Below, one piece after another: positions 37,080-45,627 of a DNA stretch of 64,000 nucleotides. Position 1 is the stretch's first letter. The number at the start of each line of letters is the position of its first letter. This DNA comes from an uncultured Chlorobiaceae bacterium (GTDB taxonomy: Bacteria > Bacteroidota > Chlorobiia > Chlorobiales > Chlorobiaceae): contig CAITSZ010000012.1 of assembly GCA_903895195.1 (NCBI GenBank), positions 1 through 64,000 of the forward strand, read 5' to 3'. Under the pieces are notes generated by a model. It saw only the letters and a program-made list of their open reading frames with translations. It was not told where the DNA came from and searched no databases. A program made the position numbers and the translations under genes.

Positions 37080-37880
37080 TCAGAACTCCTCGACATACAT
37101 TTCACCAGGATCGTCTGGATGGTGCCTGCTGTAGCCGAAATCATGCAGCCAGTCAGATACATGGCCAACCATTTCAGGCTTTCCACTCACAAAAAAGCGT
37201 GTCCGTTCCGGGTCAGGCGTTATGTTAAACTGGTTCTGCAGAATATCCTTTTTCAGCAAAGCCTCAATTGGTAATTGATACCCGTCCCAGTGGTGATCAG
37301 GTTCGGTAAGTGTCGGCACGTAAAAAAAATTCGCATAGCTCTCAGCCAGAAATGTCAGCTCACTATAGTAACCAAGATCCCAACGGTGGGCAGCGCCCTG
37401 TATAACAATCATTTTGCTTTCTGGACGCTGGACGATACTGGAACGCAAAAAACTGATATAGGGCGCGATTCCGGTTCCGGTAGCAACCATAATGATATCG
37501 GTTCCGTCAGGCGTTTCATCAAGGCGGAAATGTCCGGTAATCTTTGTGCCGACATATATCCTGTCGCCGATATTGAGATTGAACAACCTCGGGGTCAGCT
37601 GACCTGATTTAACCTGTGAAATGTAAAACTCAAGATGCTGCGTTTCACTCGTTGAAGACGCAATGGAGTATGGCCTCTTGATCAGCTGGTCAGGCTGAGC
37701 CGGATCAGATTCAATTGCTGAATTGGAAGAGCGCTTTTCAAATCCATAGAGACCAAGCAAGGTATTCTGACCGGCTTCAAACTCATTTTTTGGCTCATCG
37801 GTTTTAATCTGAACAATCATGATATCCGGATTGACCATGATTTTACTTATTACCTCTGCGTTATAGATTGACGAATCCAT
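37080..37880 (-). CDS. fpr: Ferredoxin/flavodoxin-NADP+ reductase
   Basis: A 266-residue FNR-fold flavoenzyme: RPYSIASS (FAD), GHFRLDE, ATGTGIAPYISFLR (NADP pyrophosphate) and a C-terminal VEEF. It moves electrons between NADP(H) and ferredoxin or flavodoxin. Green sulfur bacteria mainly use a thioredoxin-reductase-like FNR in photosynthesis, so this Fpr-type enzyme is more likely a stress or auxiliary reductase. Confidence 0.88.
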   Translation of the reverse strand: MDSSIYNAEVISKIMVNPDIMIVQIKTDEPKNEFEAGQNTLLGLYGFEKRSSNSAIESDPAQPDQLIKRPYSIASSTSETQHLEFYISQVKSGQLTPRLFNLNIGDRIYVGTKITGHFRLDETPDGTDIIMVATGTGIAPYISFLRSSIVQRPESKMIVIQGAAHRWDLGYYSELTFLAESYANFFYVPTLTEPDHHWDGYQLPIEALLKKDILQNQFNITPDPERTRFFVSGKPEMVGHVSDWLHDFGYSRHHPDDPGEMYVEEF

Positions 37881-37987
37881 AAGCCCTGACTCCTTTATCC
37901 TGATAATTTATTTAATGCATTAAAGCGTTATATAGATGAACATACAGGTCGTGATAACCGTTCAGCAATGGTAAACCTTTGAACACA

Positions 37988-38554
37988 ATGCTTACTGAAA
38001 ACAAGGTTTTCGAGAAAGTTTCCTTTAGTGAACATATCCTTTTAAAAGGCGTCTACGAAGAGTGTACGTTCAAAAACTGCAACTTTAACGGTGTTGATCT
38101 TTCGGGAATTACATTCAGAACATGCTCATTCAATAGCTGTGATTTCAGTCTGACTATACTTAACAACACCATTCTGCAGGATGTACGGTTTCTGAACAGC
38201 AAACTTCTCGGCGTACAGTTTCATCAGTGCAATAAATTTCTGCTTCGGCTGAATTTTGAAAACTGCGTGTTAAAACTCTCGGTATTTTACAAGCTGAAGC
38301 TCAAAAACACAGTGTTTAAAAACTGCAATCTGCAAGAAGCTGATTTTTCGGAAGCCGACCTTACCGGAGCTGTTTTTGATAATTGCGATCTGCTTCTTGC
38401 GACATTTATGCATACCAATCTCGAAAAAGCGGATTTCCGTTCGGCATCAAATTACTCAATCAATCCGGAAATAAACCGTATCAGAAAAGCCCGGTTCTCA
38501 ATACCGGGGGTTACCGGGTTATTGACGACCTACGATATCGAGATCGAATGGTGA
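37988..38554 (+). CDS. Pentapeptide-repeat protein
   Basis: About 188 residues of pentapeptide repeats with the A/C-x-L/F-x-x periodicity, for example CNLQEADFSEADLTGAVFDN. It should form a right-handed quadrilateral beta-helix. Some such proteins mimic DNA and protect gyrase; most have no known role. The ATG at 37988 is preferred to the TTG at 37979. Confidence 0.85.
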   Translation: MLTENKVFEKVSFSEHILLKGVYEECTFKNCNFNGVDLSGITFRTCSFNSCDFSLTILNNTILQDVRFLNSKLLGVQFHQCNKFLLRLNFENCVLKLSVFYKLKLKNTVFKNCNLQEADFSEADLTGAVFDNCDLLLATFMHTNLEKADFRSASNYSINPEINRIRKARFSIPGVTGLLTTYDIEIEW

Positions 38555-38563
38555 ATCCTTTTT

Positions 38564-39970
38564 TTACCTCCACCCCCCGCCTAATGAGCGGTAAAGCTCG
38601 GCCTTTACGGAATGATGCTGCCGACGGATATCGGCAAGGCTGAGTTCTGCCTGCAAAGCATTGGTCTGGGCGACAATGACTTCAAGATAGTTGGCCATGC
38701 CACTCTGGAAGAGCATTGATGAATTGGCCACAGCATGATGAAGGGTTGCAACCCGTTCTTCGGCAATAACTTCCTGTGCTTTTATCTTTTCGAGCTGCAC
38801 AAGGGCATTGGAGACCTCTTCTACCGCTTTCAGCAGCGACTGCTTGAACTCAAGTTCAGACTGCTCACGTTTTATTTTGGACTGTTCAAACTTGGCCTTC
38901 AACTGTCCTCGCTGAAAAACCGGTTGAAGCACCCCGCCCTGCAGATAACTGAAGAGTGAACCCGGGGTCGAAAACCAGTCAGTGGATTTAAGCGCGTCAA
39001 GCCCCCCTGTAGCCATAACGGTAAAGGCAGGATAGAGATTTGCTTTGGCTTCTCCCATATCGGCATGAGCGACTCTGACAGCAAGCTCCGCCGCCCGAAC
39101 GTCTGGACGGTTCTGAAGCAGAGTGGAAGGAATGCCAAGAGGAAGATCATCAGTAACTTTAGCACTGAAAAAAGATTTATCACGATTGACGGTGCCGGGC
39201 ATTCTACCGCATAGAGTACTGAGTGCATTTTCCTGCACTGCCATTTTTTGCTCAATCAGCGGTATCGATAAGGCTATGGACTGGCGGGAAGCCTCCTGCT
39301 GCTGAACGGCAAGTGAAGTAACCTGACCGGCCGTGTACTGAAATCCGATCATCTTCAGCGTGGTATCGGCGAGCGCCAGATTTTTTCTTGAAATATCAAG
39401 CTGCGAGTCGAGCATCAGAAGATTGTAATATCCGGAAGCAACATCGGCAACAAGTCTGGTTCGAACTGCTTTTGCGGCTTCTCCGGTCTTGAGGTATGAG
39501 GCTAAGGCTGATTTTTTCCGACTTCTGATTTTCCCCCAGATATCGGCTTCCCATGAAGCGGATGCAGATGCGACATAGTCTTGACGGGTTGTCTGAACAC
39601 CGTTATCAGACGGAGTGGTACGTGTGTTCTGAACTCCAATGCTGAGCGCGGGAAGAAGTCCTAACTGTGCGGAATTAAGAGTCTGTCGAGCAATATCAAT
39701 ATTTTTCAGCCCAACCTGAAGGTCAATATTGTTCGCCACAGCAGTGTCGATAAGCGCCCGCAGTGTGGCGTCAGCAAAAAAACTCCGATATGGCAATAGC
39801 GCTATGACCGAATCTGCAGAAACCGCTGCATCAGGAAAAGTGCCACGATAAGAGCCTGGCAATGCAACATCAGGTTTCTTGTACTCATGGGTGACTCCAC
39901 ATGCACCGAGAGAGATGAACATTAAAAGCCGGAAACAGGCAAATATATAACCGTTCGGGTTTTTTCTCAT
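38564..39970 (-). CDS. NodT/TolC-type outer-membrane efflux lipoprotein
   Basis: About 468 residues from the ATG at 39970 (AAAGG seven bases upstream). A signal with lipobox (SLGACGV) precedes two OEP repeats of long helices, as in NodT/OprM-type factors. It is the last gene of an adaptor-pump-duct operon, 31 bp after the RND pump, and forms the outer-membrane channel of that system. Confidence 0.9.
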   Translation of the reverse strand: MRKNPNGYIFACFRLLMFISLGACGVTHEYKKPDVALPGSYRGTFPDAAVSADSVIALLPYRSFFADATLRALIDTAVANNIDLQVGLKNIDIARQTLNSAQLGLLPALSIGVQNTRTTPSDNGVQTTRQDYVASASASWEADIWGKIRSRKKSALASYLKTGEAAKAVRTRLVADVASGYYNLLMLDSQLDISRKNLALADTTLKMIGFQYTAGQVTSLAVQQQEASRQSIALSIPLIEQKMAVQENALSTLCGRMPGTVNRDKSFFSAKVTDDLPLGIPSTLLQNRPDVRAAELAVRVAHADMGEAKANLYPAFTVMATGGLDALKSTDWFSTPGSLFSYLQGGVLQPVFQRGQLKAKFEQSKIKREQSELEFKQSLLKAVEEVSNALVQLEKIKAQEVIAEERVATLHHAVANSSMLFQSGMANYLEVIVAQTNALQAELSLADIRRQHHSVKAELYRSLGGGWR

Positions 39971-40001
39971 AGAAAGACCTTTAATAGAATATTTCACTTC
40001 A

Positions 40002-43000
40002 TCATGCCTTTACGGAGTGATCTTTTTCATGTTGTAAAACTTCTTCAAGAAGATCTCCTGCTTCCACTATGGGAGCTGCCATACCAGTAAGGCGCTCTTG
40101 GAGATGCTGGAATGCAATAAAGAGAACCGGCACAATAAAAAGACCAAGCACCATACCCATAAACATTCCGCCAATAGCTGCGGCTCCGATAGAGTGGTTG
40201 CCCTGAGCGCTCGGCCCCGAAACAAAGAGAAGCGGAATAAGCCCTGCGATAAAGGCAAGCGAGGTCATGATAATAGGCCTTAGCCTCGCCTTTGCACCGG
40301 AAATTGCTGATGCTGAGAGGGAAAAACCTTCAATTCTACGTTGAAGGGCAAACTCAACGATAAGGATCGCGTTTTTGGCCAGTAACCCGATAAGCATGAT
40401 AACGGCTACCTGAACATAGATGTTGTTGGCGATGCCGGCAAACTTTAGGCCGCAATAGACTCCCAGCAGACCTGTCGGGATGGAAAGCATGACAGCGAGA
40501 GGAAGCAGATAGCTTTCAAACAGAGCAGAGAGCAGAAAATAGACAAAGATCACCGAGAGCGCGAAGATAAAAATCAGCCCGCCGCTTCCATCAAGTTCTT
40601 CTCGGCTCTGACCTTTCCAGTCGAAGCTGTAGCCTGTGGGAAGGTTCGTTTTGGCCACCGCTTCAAAGGCCTTGATGGCCTGGCCGGTACTGAAACCAGG
40701 TTTAACGACAGCATTAACAGAAACAGCATTGAAGATGTTGAAATGGTCAACCGATTCTGTACCGAAGACCCTTTTCAGGCTGATGACTGAGCTGACGGGC
40801 ACCATATCACCTTGAGAGTTTTTAACAAAAATCCCCTTCAAGGATGAGGCGTCAGTGCGGTCAAGGGGTTCCGACTGCATGACAACGCGATAGTATTTTC
40901 CGAATCGATTAAAATCCGATGCCTGCTGGCTTCCGTTGAATGCTTGAAGAACCATTAATACATCGCTGACGCTAAGGCCGAGCTGCGCGGCTTTGATATT
41001 GTCGACCTCAAGTTCGTATTGGGGAAATGTCGGTTTGAAGGTCGTAAAGGCAAACCCTATTTCGGGACGCTTGGTCACTTCGCTGATAAAGCTTTCTGAA
41101 ATGCTGCCTAATTTAGCAAGAGAGCCTCCGGTTCTGTCCTGCAGGACAAATTCAAGCCCTCCCACTGCGCTGAAGCCCGGAACTGTAGGCTGTGCAAGAG
41201 CAAAAAAGGCGCCTTCCCTATTGCTCAGTTTTTTGGTTATGGTCGCAAGAACCGTCTTGATATTACCGTCAGGGCCTCGTTTATCTTTATCTTTAAGCTG
41301 AATCAACAGAACGCCTGAAGATGGCGAGTAGCTTCGTGAGAGAATATTAACACCGGAAACTGCCATTACCTTTTCAAGAGCCGGCATGGTGCTGCGCAGA
41401 GTTACTGCTGCATTGTCCATGGCTGTCTGGGTACGAGCAAAGGATGCACCGGGTGGAAGAGTGACTGAGACAATCACAAAGCCGTTGTCTTCGTCGGGAA
41501 TAAATCCTGTCGGCAACGTTTTAAATAACCAGAATGAAAGCCCGATTATCAGGGCAAGGAGAGTATAGGAAAATCGTTTGTTGCGAATCAAAAAGACCAG
41601 GCTTCCGATATATTTTTTTTTCAACGCTTCAAATCCTGTATTGAACGCCACAAAAAAACGATGCCCTAATGCTCCGAATTTTTTCAGCTTCTCGTGTTTA
41701 CCTGCACTGCTTTCCTGATGAAGATCTTTGAGAAACAGGGCACAAAGAGCAGGGCTGAGCGTCAAAGCGTTCAGTGCTGAAATTAGAATGGCGATAGCGA
41801 GAGTGAAGGCAAACTGCCTATAAAAGACACCGGTTGAGCCTTGAAGAAAGCCAACAGGTAAAAAAACCGATGACATTACAAGAGTAATGGTAATAATGGC
41901 TTTGGTAATCTCCCTCATAGCTGCAACTGTCGCAACTTTGGCCGGGTATTGCTTTTGCTCCATTTTTGCATGCACGGCCTCGACAACAACAATGGCATCA
42001 TCAACGACAATACCGATAGCCAGCACCAACCCGAAAAGCGTGAGAACGTTAATGGAAAATCCGAACAGGTTCATGAAATAGAAGGTTCCGATAATGGCGA
42101 CCGGAACAGCAATTGCAGGAATAAGGGTTGAACGAAAATCCTGCAGAAAGAGGAATACCACAAGAAATACGAGCAGAAATGCTTCGAGAAGGGTGTGCTG
42201 AACCTGTTCAATCGATTGGTCAACAACCTTTTTGGCGCTGTACGGAATGGAGTATTTGATCCCTGTAGGGAATGATACCGATGCTTTTTCCATAACCTTG
42301 CGCAGGCCGGTTTCAACCTCGTTGGCATTAGATCCCGGAGATTGAAAAATTGAAAGCACGACGGCATTCTGAGCGTTTGCCTTGGTATCGATCGCGTAGC
42401 GGTAGGCTCCGAACTCAACTCTGGCGATATCGCCAAGCTTGAGGATGGAACCGTCAGGATTGGAGCGGATGACCATCTGCTCATAATCACCGGGGTAGGG
42501 ATTCTTTCCTTTATATTTGACGACATACTGCATCGCTTCAGAGCTGTTTTCGCCGAACGATCCGGGAGCAGCCTCAAGGTTCTGGCTCCGAATGGCAGAC
42601 AGTACCTCCTGAGGTGTAACCTTAGAGGCTGCCATCTGCTGTGGCCTGAGCCAGATACGCATGGAGTAATCAAGATTGCCATAGACGACAACCTGACCTA
42701 CTCCAGGAACCCTTGACAAGTCGTCAACAATATTGATTTTGGCATAGTTTTGCAGAAAAATCTGATCGAGGTTTTTATCATCGCTCGCTATACTGATGAG
42801 CATGATCTGACTGTTCTGACGCTTGACTGTCGTAATACCTATCTGGTTCACCTCGGCCGGGAGATGGCTTGTGGCTTGCGCAACGCGGTTCTGAACATTG
42901 ACAGCTGCCTGATCGGCGTTTGTTCCCTGTTTGAAATAGACTGTTAGAGACAGAGAGCCATCATTGGAGGAGGTTGAGGTCATGTAGGTCATGTTTTCAA

Positions 43001-43214
43001 CTCCGTTGATCGCTTCTTCGATCGGAGGGGCTACTGATCGACCAACAGTTTCAGCACTGGCACCGGGATAACTTGCTGATACGACTACACTGGGAGGGGC
43101 AATATCCGGAAATCGTGTAATCGGCAACTGGTATATGCCTACCATACCAAGAATGACAAGAATAACCGATATGACTGTTGCGAGAACAGGTCTTGATATA
43201 AATTTTTCAAACAT
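40002..43214 (-). CDS. AcrB-type hydrophobe/amphiphile RND efflux pump
   Basis: About 1070 residues starting at MFEKFISRPVLATV (ATG 43214), the standard family start; the longer frame would run into the adaptor gene. Motifs: FPDIAPPSVVVSASYPGASA, the helix-4 proton-relay segment GLVLAIGIVVDDAIVVVEA with the Asp-Asp pair, and a second block near GLLAKNAILIVEFA. It exports drugs, bile-like compounds or metabolites by proton antiport. Substrates cannot be told from sequence. Confidence 0.92.
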   Translation of the reverse strand: MFEKFISRPVLATVISVILVILGMVGIYQLPITRFPDIAPPSVVVSASYPGASAETVGRSVAPPIEEAINGVENMTYMTSTSSNDGSLSLTVYFKQGTNADQAAVNVQNRVAQATSHLPAEVNQIGITTVKRQNSQIMLISIASDDKNLDQIFLQNYAKINIVDDLSRVPGVGQVVVYGNLDYSMRIWLRPQQMAASKVTPQEVLSAIRSQNLEAAPGSFGENSSEAMQYVVKYKGKNPYPGDYEQMVIRSNPDGSILKLGDIARVEFGAYRYAIDTKANAQNAVVLSIFQSPGSNANEVETGLRKVMEKASVSFPTGIKYSIPYSAKKVVDQSIEQVQHTLLEAFLLVFLVVFLFLQDFRSTLIPAIAVPVAIIGTFYFMNLFGFSINVLTLFGLVLAIGIVVDDAIVVVEAVHAKMEQKQYPAKVATVAAMREITKAIITITLVMSSVFLPVGFLQGSTGVFYRQFAFTLAIAILISALNALTLSPALCALFLKDLHQESSAGKHEKLKKFGALGHRFFVAFNTGFEALKKKYIGSLVFLIRNKRFSYTLLALIIGLSFWLFKTLPTGFIPDEDNGFVIVSVTLPPGASFARTQTAMDNAAVTLRSTMPALEKVMAVSGVNILSRSYSPSSGVLLIQLKDKDKRGPDGNIKTVLATITKKLSNREGAFFALAQPTVPGFSAVGGLEFVLQDRTGGSLAKLGSISESFISEVTKRPEIGFAFTTFKPTFPQYELEVDNIKAAQLGLSVSDVLMVLQAFNGSQQASDFNRFGKYYRVVMQSEPLDRTDASSLKGIFVKNSQGDMVPVSSVISLKRVFGTESVDHFNIFNAVSVNAVVKPGFSTGQAIKAFEAVAKTNLPTGYSFDWKGQSREELDGSGGLIFIFALSVIFVYFLLSALFESYLLPLAVMLSIPTGLLGVYCGLKFAGIANNIYVQVAVIMLIGLLAKNAILIVEFALQRRIEGFSLSASAISGAKARLRPIIMTSLAFIAGLIPLLFVSGPSAQGNHSIGAAAIGGMFMGMVLGLFIVPVLFIAFQHLQERLTGMAAPIVEAGDLLEEVLQHEKDHSVKA

Positions 43215-43263
43215 AGATTGGGGGGTTGGACTCAGCAAAATCGTTATACAAAAAAAGCTTATT

Positions 43264-44439
43264 TCACATAACCTTAACCGCCTTGGAATCTGCCTGTTCC
43301 GGACCACTTTTCAGCGGGTTGATAACCATGCCGTCTTTCAATTTTTCTATGCCCGCTGTTACAATAATGTCGCCTTGTTTCAGGCCGGAACTGACGATGT
43401 AATTATTACCGCTCTTTCCTGAAACCTTTACGACCCGTTCCCTCACCTTATTGTCTTTTTCGAGAAAGAATACAAAGATTTTATCCTGCAACTCAACCGT
43501 CGCAGCCTGAGGAACAAGAAGTGCATTATGAACCGGCAATTCAAAAACCACCTTCCCTGTATTGCCTGAACGGAGAATACCCTGAGGATTGGAGAAGACC
43601 GCCCTTATGCGAAGCGAAGCTGTTGTTTGATCAAACTGCCCGCTAATGGAACCTATAACTCCTTTTTCGGGATATCGGGCGCCATCCGACATAACTAGTG
43701 AGACAGGGTGAATCTGCTGCAGCTTTTCCTGTATGGTTCTACCGGGATACTGCTGGCGAAAAATCGTAAAGTCGTTTTCACTCATGCTGAAATAGGCGTA
43801 GACTTGACTTACATCGCAGAGAAGTGTGAGCCATTGGCTCTGGTTTTTACTGACCAGACTTCCAAGCCGGAAGGGTATTTTTCCTATATAACCATTTACT
43901 GTCGCTTTGACGACGGTATATTCGAGATCAATCTGTGCGGAACGGCTGGCGGCTTTTGCCTGTTCGACTGCAGATTGAGCGGCATGGGTGTTGGCTGTGG
44001 CGGTTTTTAGCTGAATATCAGAGATAACCTTGTTCTGCACCAGCGGAACAAGTTTTTCCTCGTCAAGTTTTGCAACAACAAGTCTGGCTTCGGCGGCATG
44101 TTGAGAGGCAAGTGAACTGTTGTAATGCTCCCGGTATACCCGATCGTCTATTTTAAACAGGGGTTGGCCTGCCTTGACATATGAGCCTTCGTCGACATAG
44201 ATAGTCTCCAACATGCCGTCAACCTGGGGACGGACTTCAACATTGACTTTTCCTTCGAGAAGTGCGGAATAAACGGTGGTAACAATTGCATCTGAAAAAT
44301 TAACCGTCATAACCGGCAAAGAGGGTTTTGGCTTAATTGCTGCATCATTGCCAGGACCGCAGCCAGAAAAGAGGATCGGCAAGGACATTCCGAGAACTGA
44401 CGAGAACCTCACAAACCAGTTTTTCAGTTTATTCTTCAT
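43264..44439 (-). CDS. RND adaptor (membrane-fusion) lipoprotein
   Basis: 391 residues with a lipobox (PILFSGCGP), then the biotinyl-lipoyl-like hairpin and beta-barrel of the AcrA/MexA family (VRPQVDGMLETIYVDEGSYV, QIDLEYTVVKATVNGYIGKI). It couples the pump to the outer-membrane factor. First gene of the operon, 49 bp before the pump. An inverted repeat lies about 75 bp upstream of its start. Confidence 0.9.
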   Translation of the reverse strand: MKNKLKNWFVRFSSVLGMSLPILFSGCGPGNDAAIKPKPSLPVMTVNFSDAIVTTVYSALLEGKVNVEVRPQVDGMLETIYVDEGSYVKAGQPLFKIDDRVYREHYNSSLASQHAAEARLVVAKLDEEKLVPLVQNKVISDIQLKTATANTHAAQSAVEQAKAASRSAQIDLEYTVVKATVNGYIGKIPFRLGSLVSKNQSQWLTLLCDVSQVYAYFSMSENDFTIFRQQYPGRTIQEKLQQIHPVSLVMSDGARYPEKGVIGSISGQFDQTTASLRIRAVFSNPQGILRSGNTGKVVFELPVHNALLVPQAATVELQDKIFVFFLEKDNKVRERVVKVSGKSGNNYIVSSGLKQGDIIVTAGIEKLKDGMVINPLKSGPEQADSKAVKVM

Positions 44440-44513
44440 TTATCATTTTTTTTTATCCGCTGAAAACATGTTCAACGCGTCTTTTGATGATACCTGAAAG
44501 ACTCGAATGTCCA

Positions 44514-44568
44514 AGTTCATAAAGAGGCCGATCTTTTAACATCAAGAATCGGCTTTTTTTTGAACTTG
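44514..44568. promoter_or_regulatory. Long inverted repeat upstream of the RND operon
   Basis: AAGTTCATAAAGAGGCCGAT pairs with ATCGGCTTTTTTTTGAACTT over most of its length around a loop of about 15 bases. The inner part (GCCGAT/ATCGGC followed by T8 on the plus strand, 44527-44561) looks like a terminator, but no plus-strand gene precedes it. It sits in the leader of the minus-strand efflux operon and could be an operator or an mRNA structure. Role inferred. Confidence 0.55.
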
Positions 44569-45038
44569 CCAGAAACAATCAATTACTCTTTCAGCACAAT
44601 AACTTTGTTGTCGAAACTAACCTATAACTGGCAATAACACAGGAATTTCATAAATATTTTGACATCATAACGGTTATTCACCTATAAATATTACCTGTCA
44701 CTAAATGTAACAATAAACTGCATAAAGAAAGTGCTGAGGGCTGGGTTAAGAAAGAAAGTTGGCAGTGGGCAGTTGGCGGAACTGGGGAATGGGACTGATA
44801 GTAACTATATGGCGGATATAGGAGTTACAGATCACGGAGATTTGTAACAGGACGTTCGAAATGACAGTTGGAAAAAGTCAACTGAGAGATCCGTCATCGC
44901 ATTCGGGATGACTGAAATGAAAGTGTCGTAGAGCAGGTATGGCACAGTTAGCATCCCTATTAACATGTAGAGCCAGCATAACGTACGCCAGGCAAAAACG
45001 TGCACTAAGAAGGGGGTTAACCGACGGGGTGTCCTCTT
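44569..45038. other. Intergenic region, repeats at the border of the Nif11 island
   Basis: 44730-44780 carries GTGCTGAGGGCTG and TTGGCAGTGGGCAGTTGGCG, members of the heptamer family; 44785-44830 has degenerate GGGACTGATAG units. From about 44985 the sequence GGCAAAAACGTGCACTAAG, then GGGGGTTAACCGACGGGG, resembles the 3' element found after other Nif11 genes. No gene is supported. Confidence 0.5.
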
Positions 45039-45278
45039 TCAACAGTTTCTTTTAAAAATAGAATGATTTAAAAAAAACAAACCCCCTGCGGCCTCATCAA
45101 GCTCCTCGTCGCTTAGCTCTCCTACGACCTCTTTAATCTCCTCCTCGCTACAATCAAACCCTTCGCTTTTGATGAGATTAAAGCGCTCCGCAACATCCTC
45201 GATAGCCAAAACACGCTCTTTAAAAGCAACGTCCGACTTCATCTTCACGATGAACGCTCTTGCCTGATCTAATGACAT
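45039..45278 (-). CDS. Nif11-type RiPP precursor peptide N1
   Basis: 79 residues. The leader begins MSLDQARAFIVKMKSDVAF and ends ELSDEELDEAAGG, the Nif11-type (TIGR03798-like) leader with its Gly-Gly-type cleavage site. The predicted core is 13 residues, LFFLNHSIFKRNC, ending in Cys. AAAGGAGGATCTC precedes the ATG and the shared promoter lies at 45319-45347. Leaders of this class guide maturation enzymes and are removed during export by C39-peptidase ABC transporters. Divergent from the subtilase autotransporter. The leader belongs to subfamily A (SEGFDCSEEEIKEV). Confidence 0.9.
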   Translation of the reverse strand: MSLDQARAFIVKMKSDVAFKERVLAIEDVAERFNLIKSEGFDCSEEEIKEVVGELSDEELDEAAGGLFFLNHSIFKRNC

Positions 45279-45318
45279 GAGATCCTCCTTTGGGGTTAAG
45301 TAATGACCTTATCACTTG

Positions 45319-45347
45319 AAGCTACGCGTTACCGACAGCAATTGCAA
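45319..45347 (-). promoter_or_regulatory. Shared Nif11 promoter, N1 copy
   Basis: Minus strand: TTGCAA, 17 bp, TAGCTT. The element is preceded by GACATTACTGCTT and lies about 40 bp upstream of the start codon. TANNTT with an upstream TTTG also fits the promoter form of the Bacteroidota/Chlorobiota sigma factor. Confidence 0.72.
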
Positions 45348-45391
45348 AAGCAGTAATGTCCCCGCCGCACACCGGTGCCTCGCTGCCTGCA

Positions 45392-45506
45392 AAGCGCTGC
45401 ACTGCGCATTGAACGGGCTCCGTTTGCGCAGCACAGCTTTTGCTCAGGCGCTTGCTGCGGCTCGATGCCCCCAGGTTGTTCAGCCTCCCTCCGCTGCATT
45501 CCGCTG
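45392..45506. repeat. GC-rich dispersed segment related to 51527-51707
   Basis: It contains GCGCTGCACTGCGCATTGAA, GGGCTCCGTTTGCGCAGCA and TCGATGCCCCCAGGTTGTTC, all with close counterparts upstream of N4. In the N4 version the 80-bp block 51573-51652 replaces a short stretch. It lies between the N1 promoter and the subtilase gene. Confidence 0.6.
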
Positions 45507-45627
45507 AAGCGGCATTGACGCTATGGGTGGCAGCACAACTCACCACGTTGTGAAACTTGTAAAAAGTTGGGAATTTAAGTATTGTTTTTTGTACGAGACA
45601 TTGTTTTAACCCCCACCCTCCCCGCCA

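Noticed and set aside
45316-45507. Plus-strand frames starting KLRVT.SNCKSSNV upstream of N1, N2 and N7, which look like conserved small proteins
   Set aside because: They overlap the shared promoter, start with TTG and lack a ribosome-binding site. Similarity is explained by conserved promoter DNA; it ends where the promoter ends.
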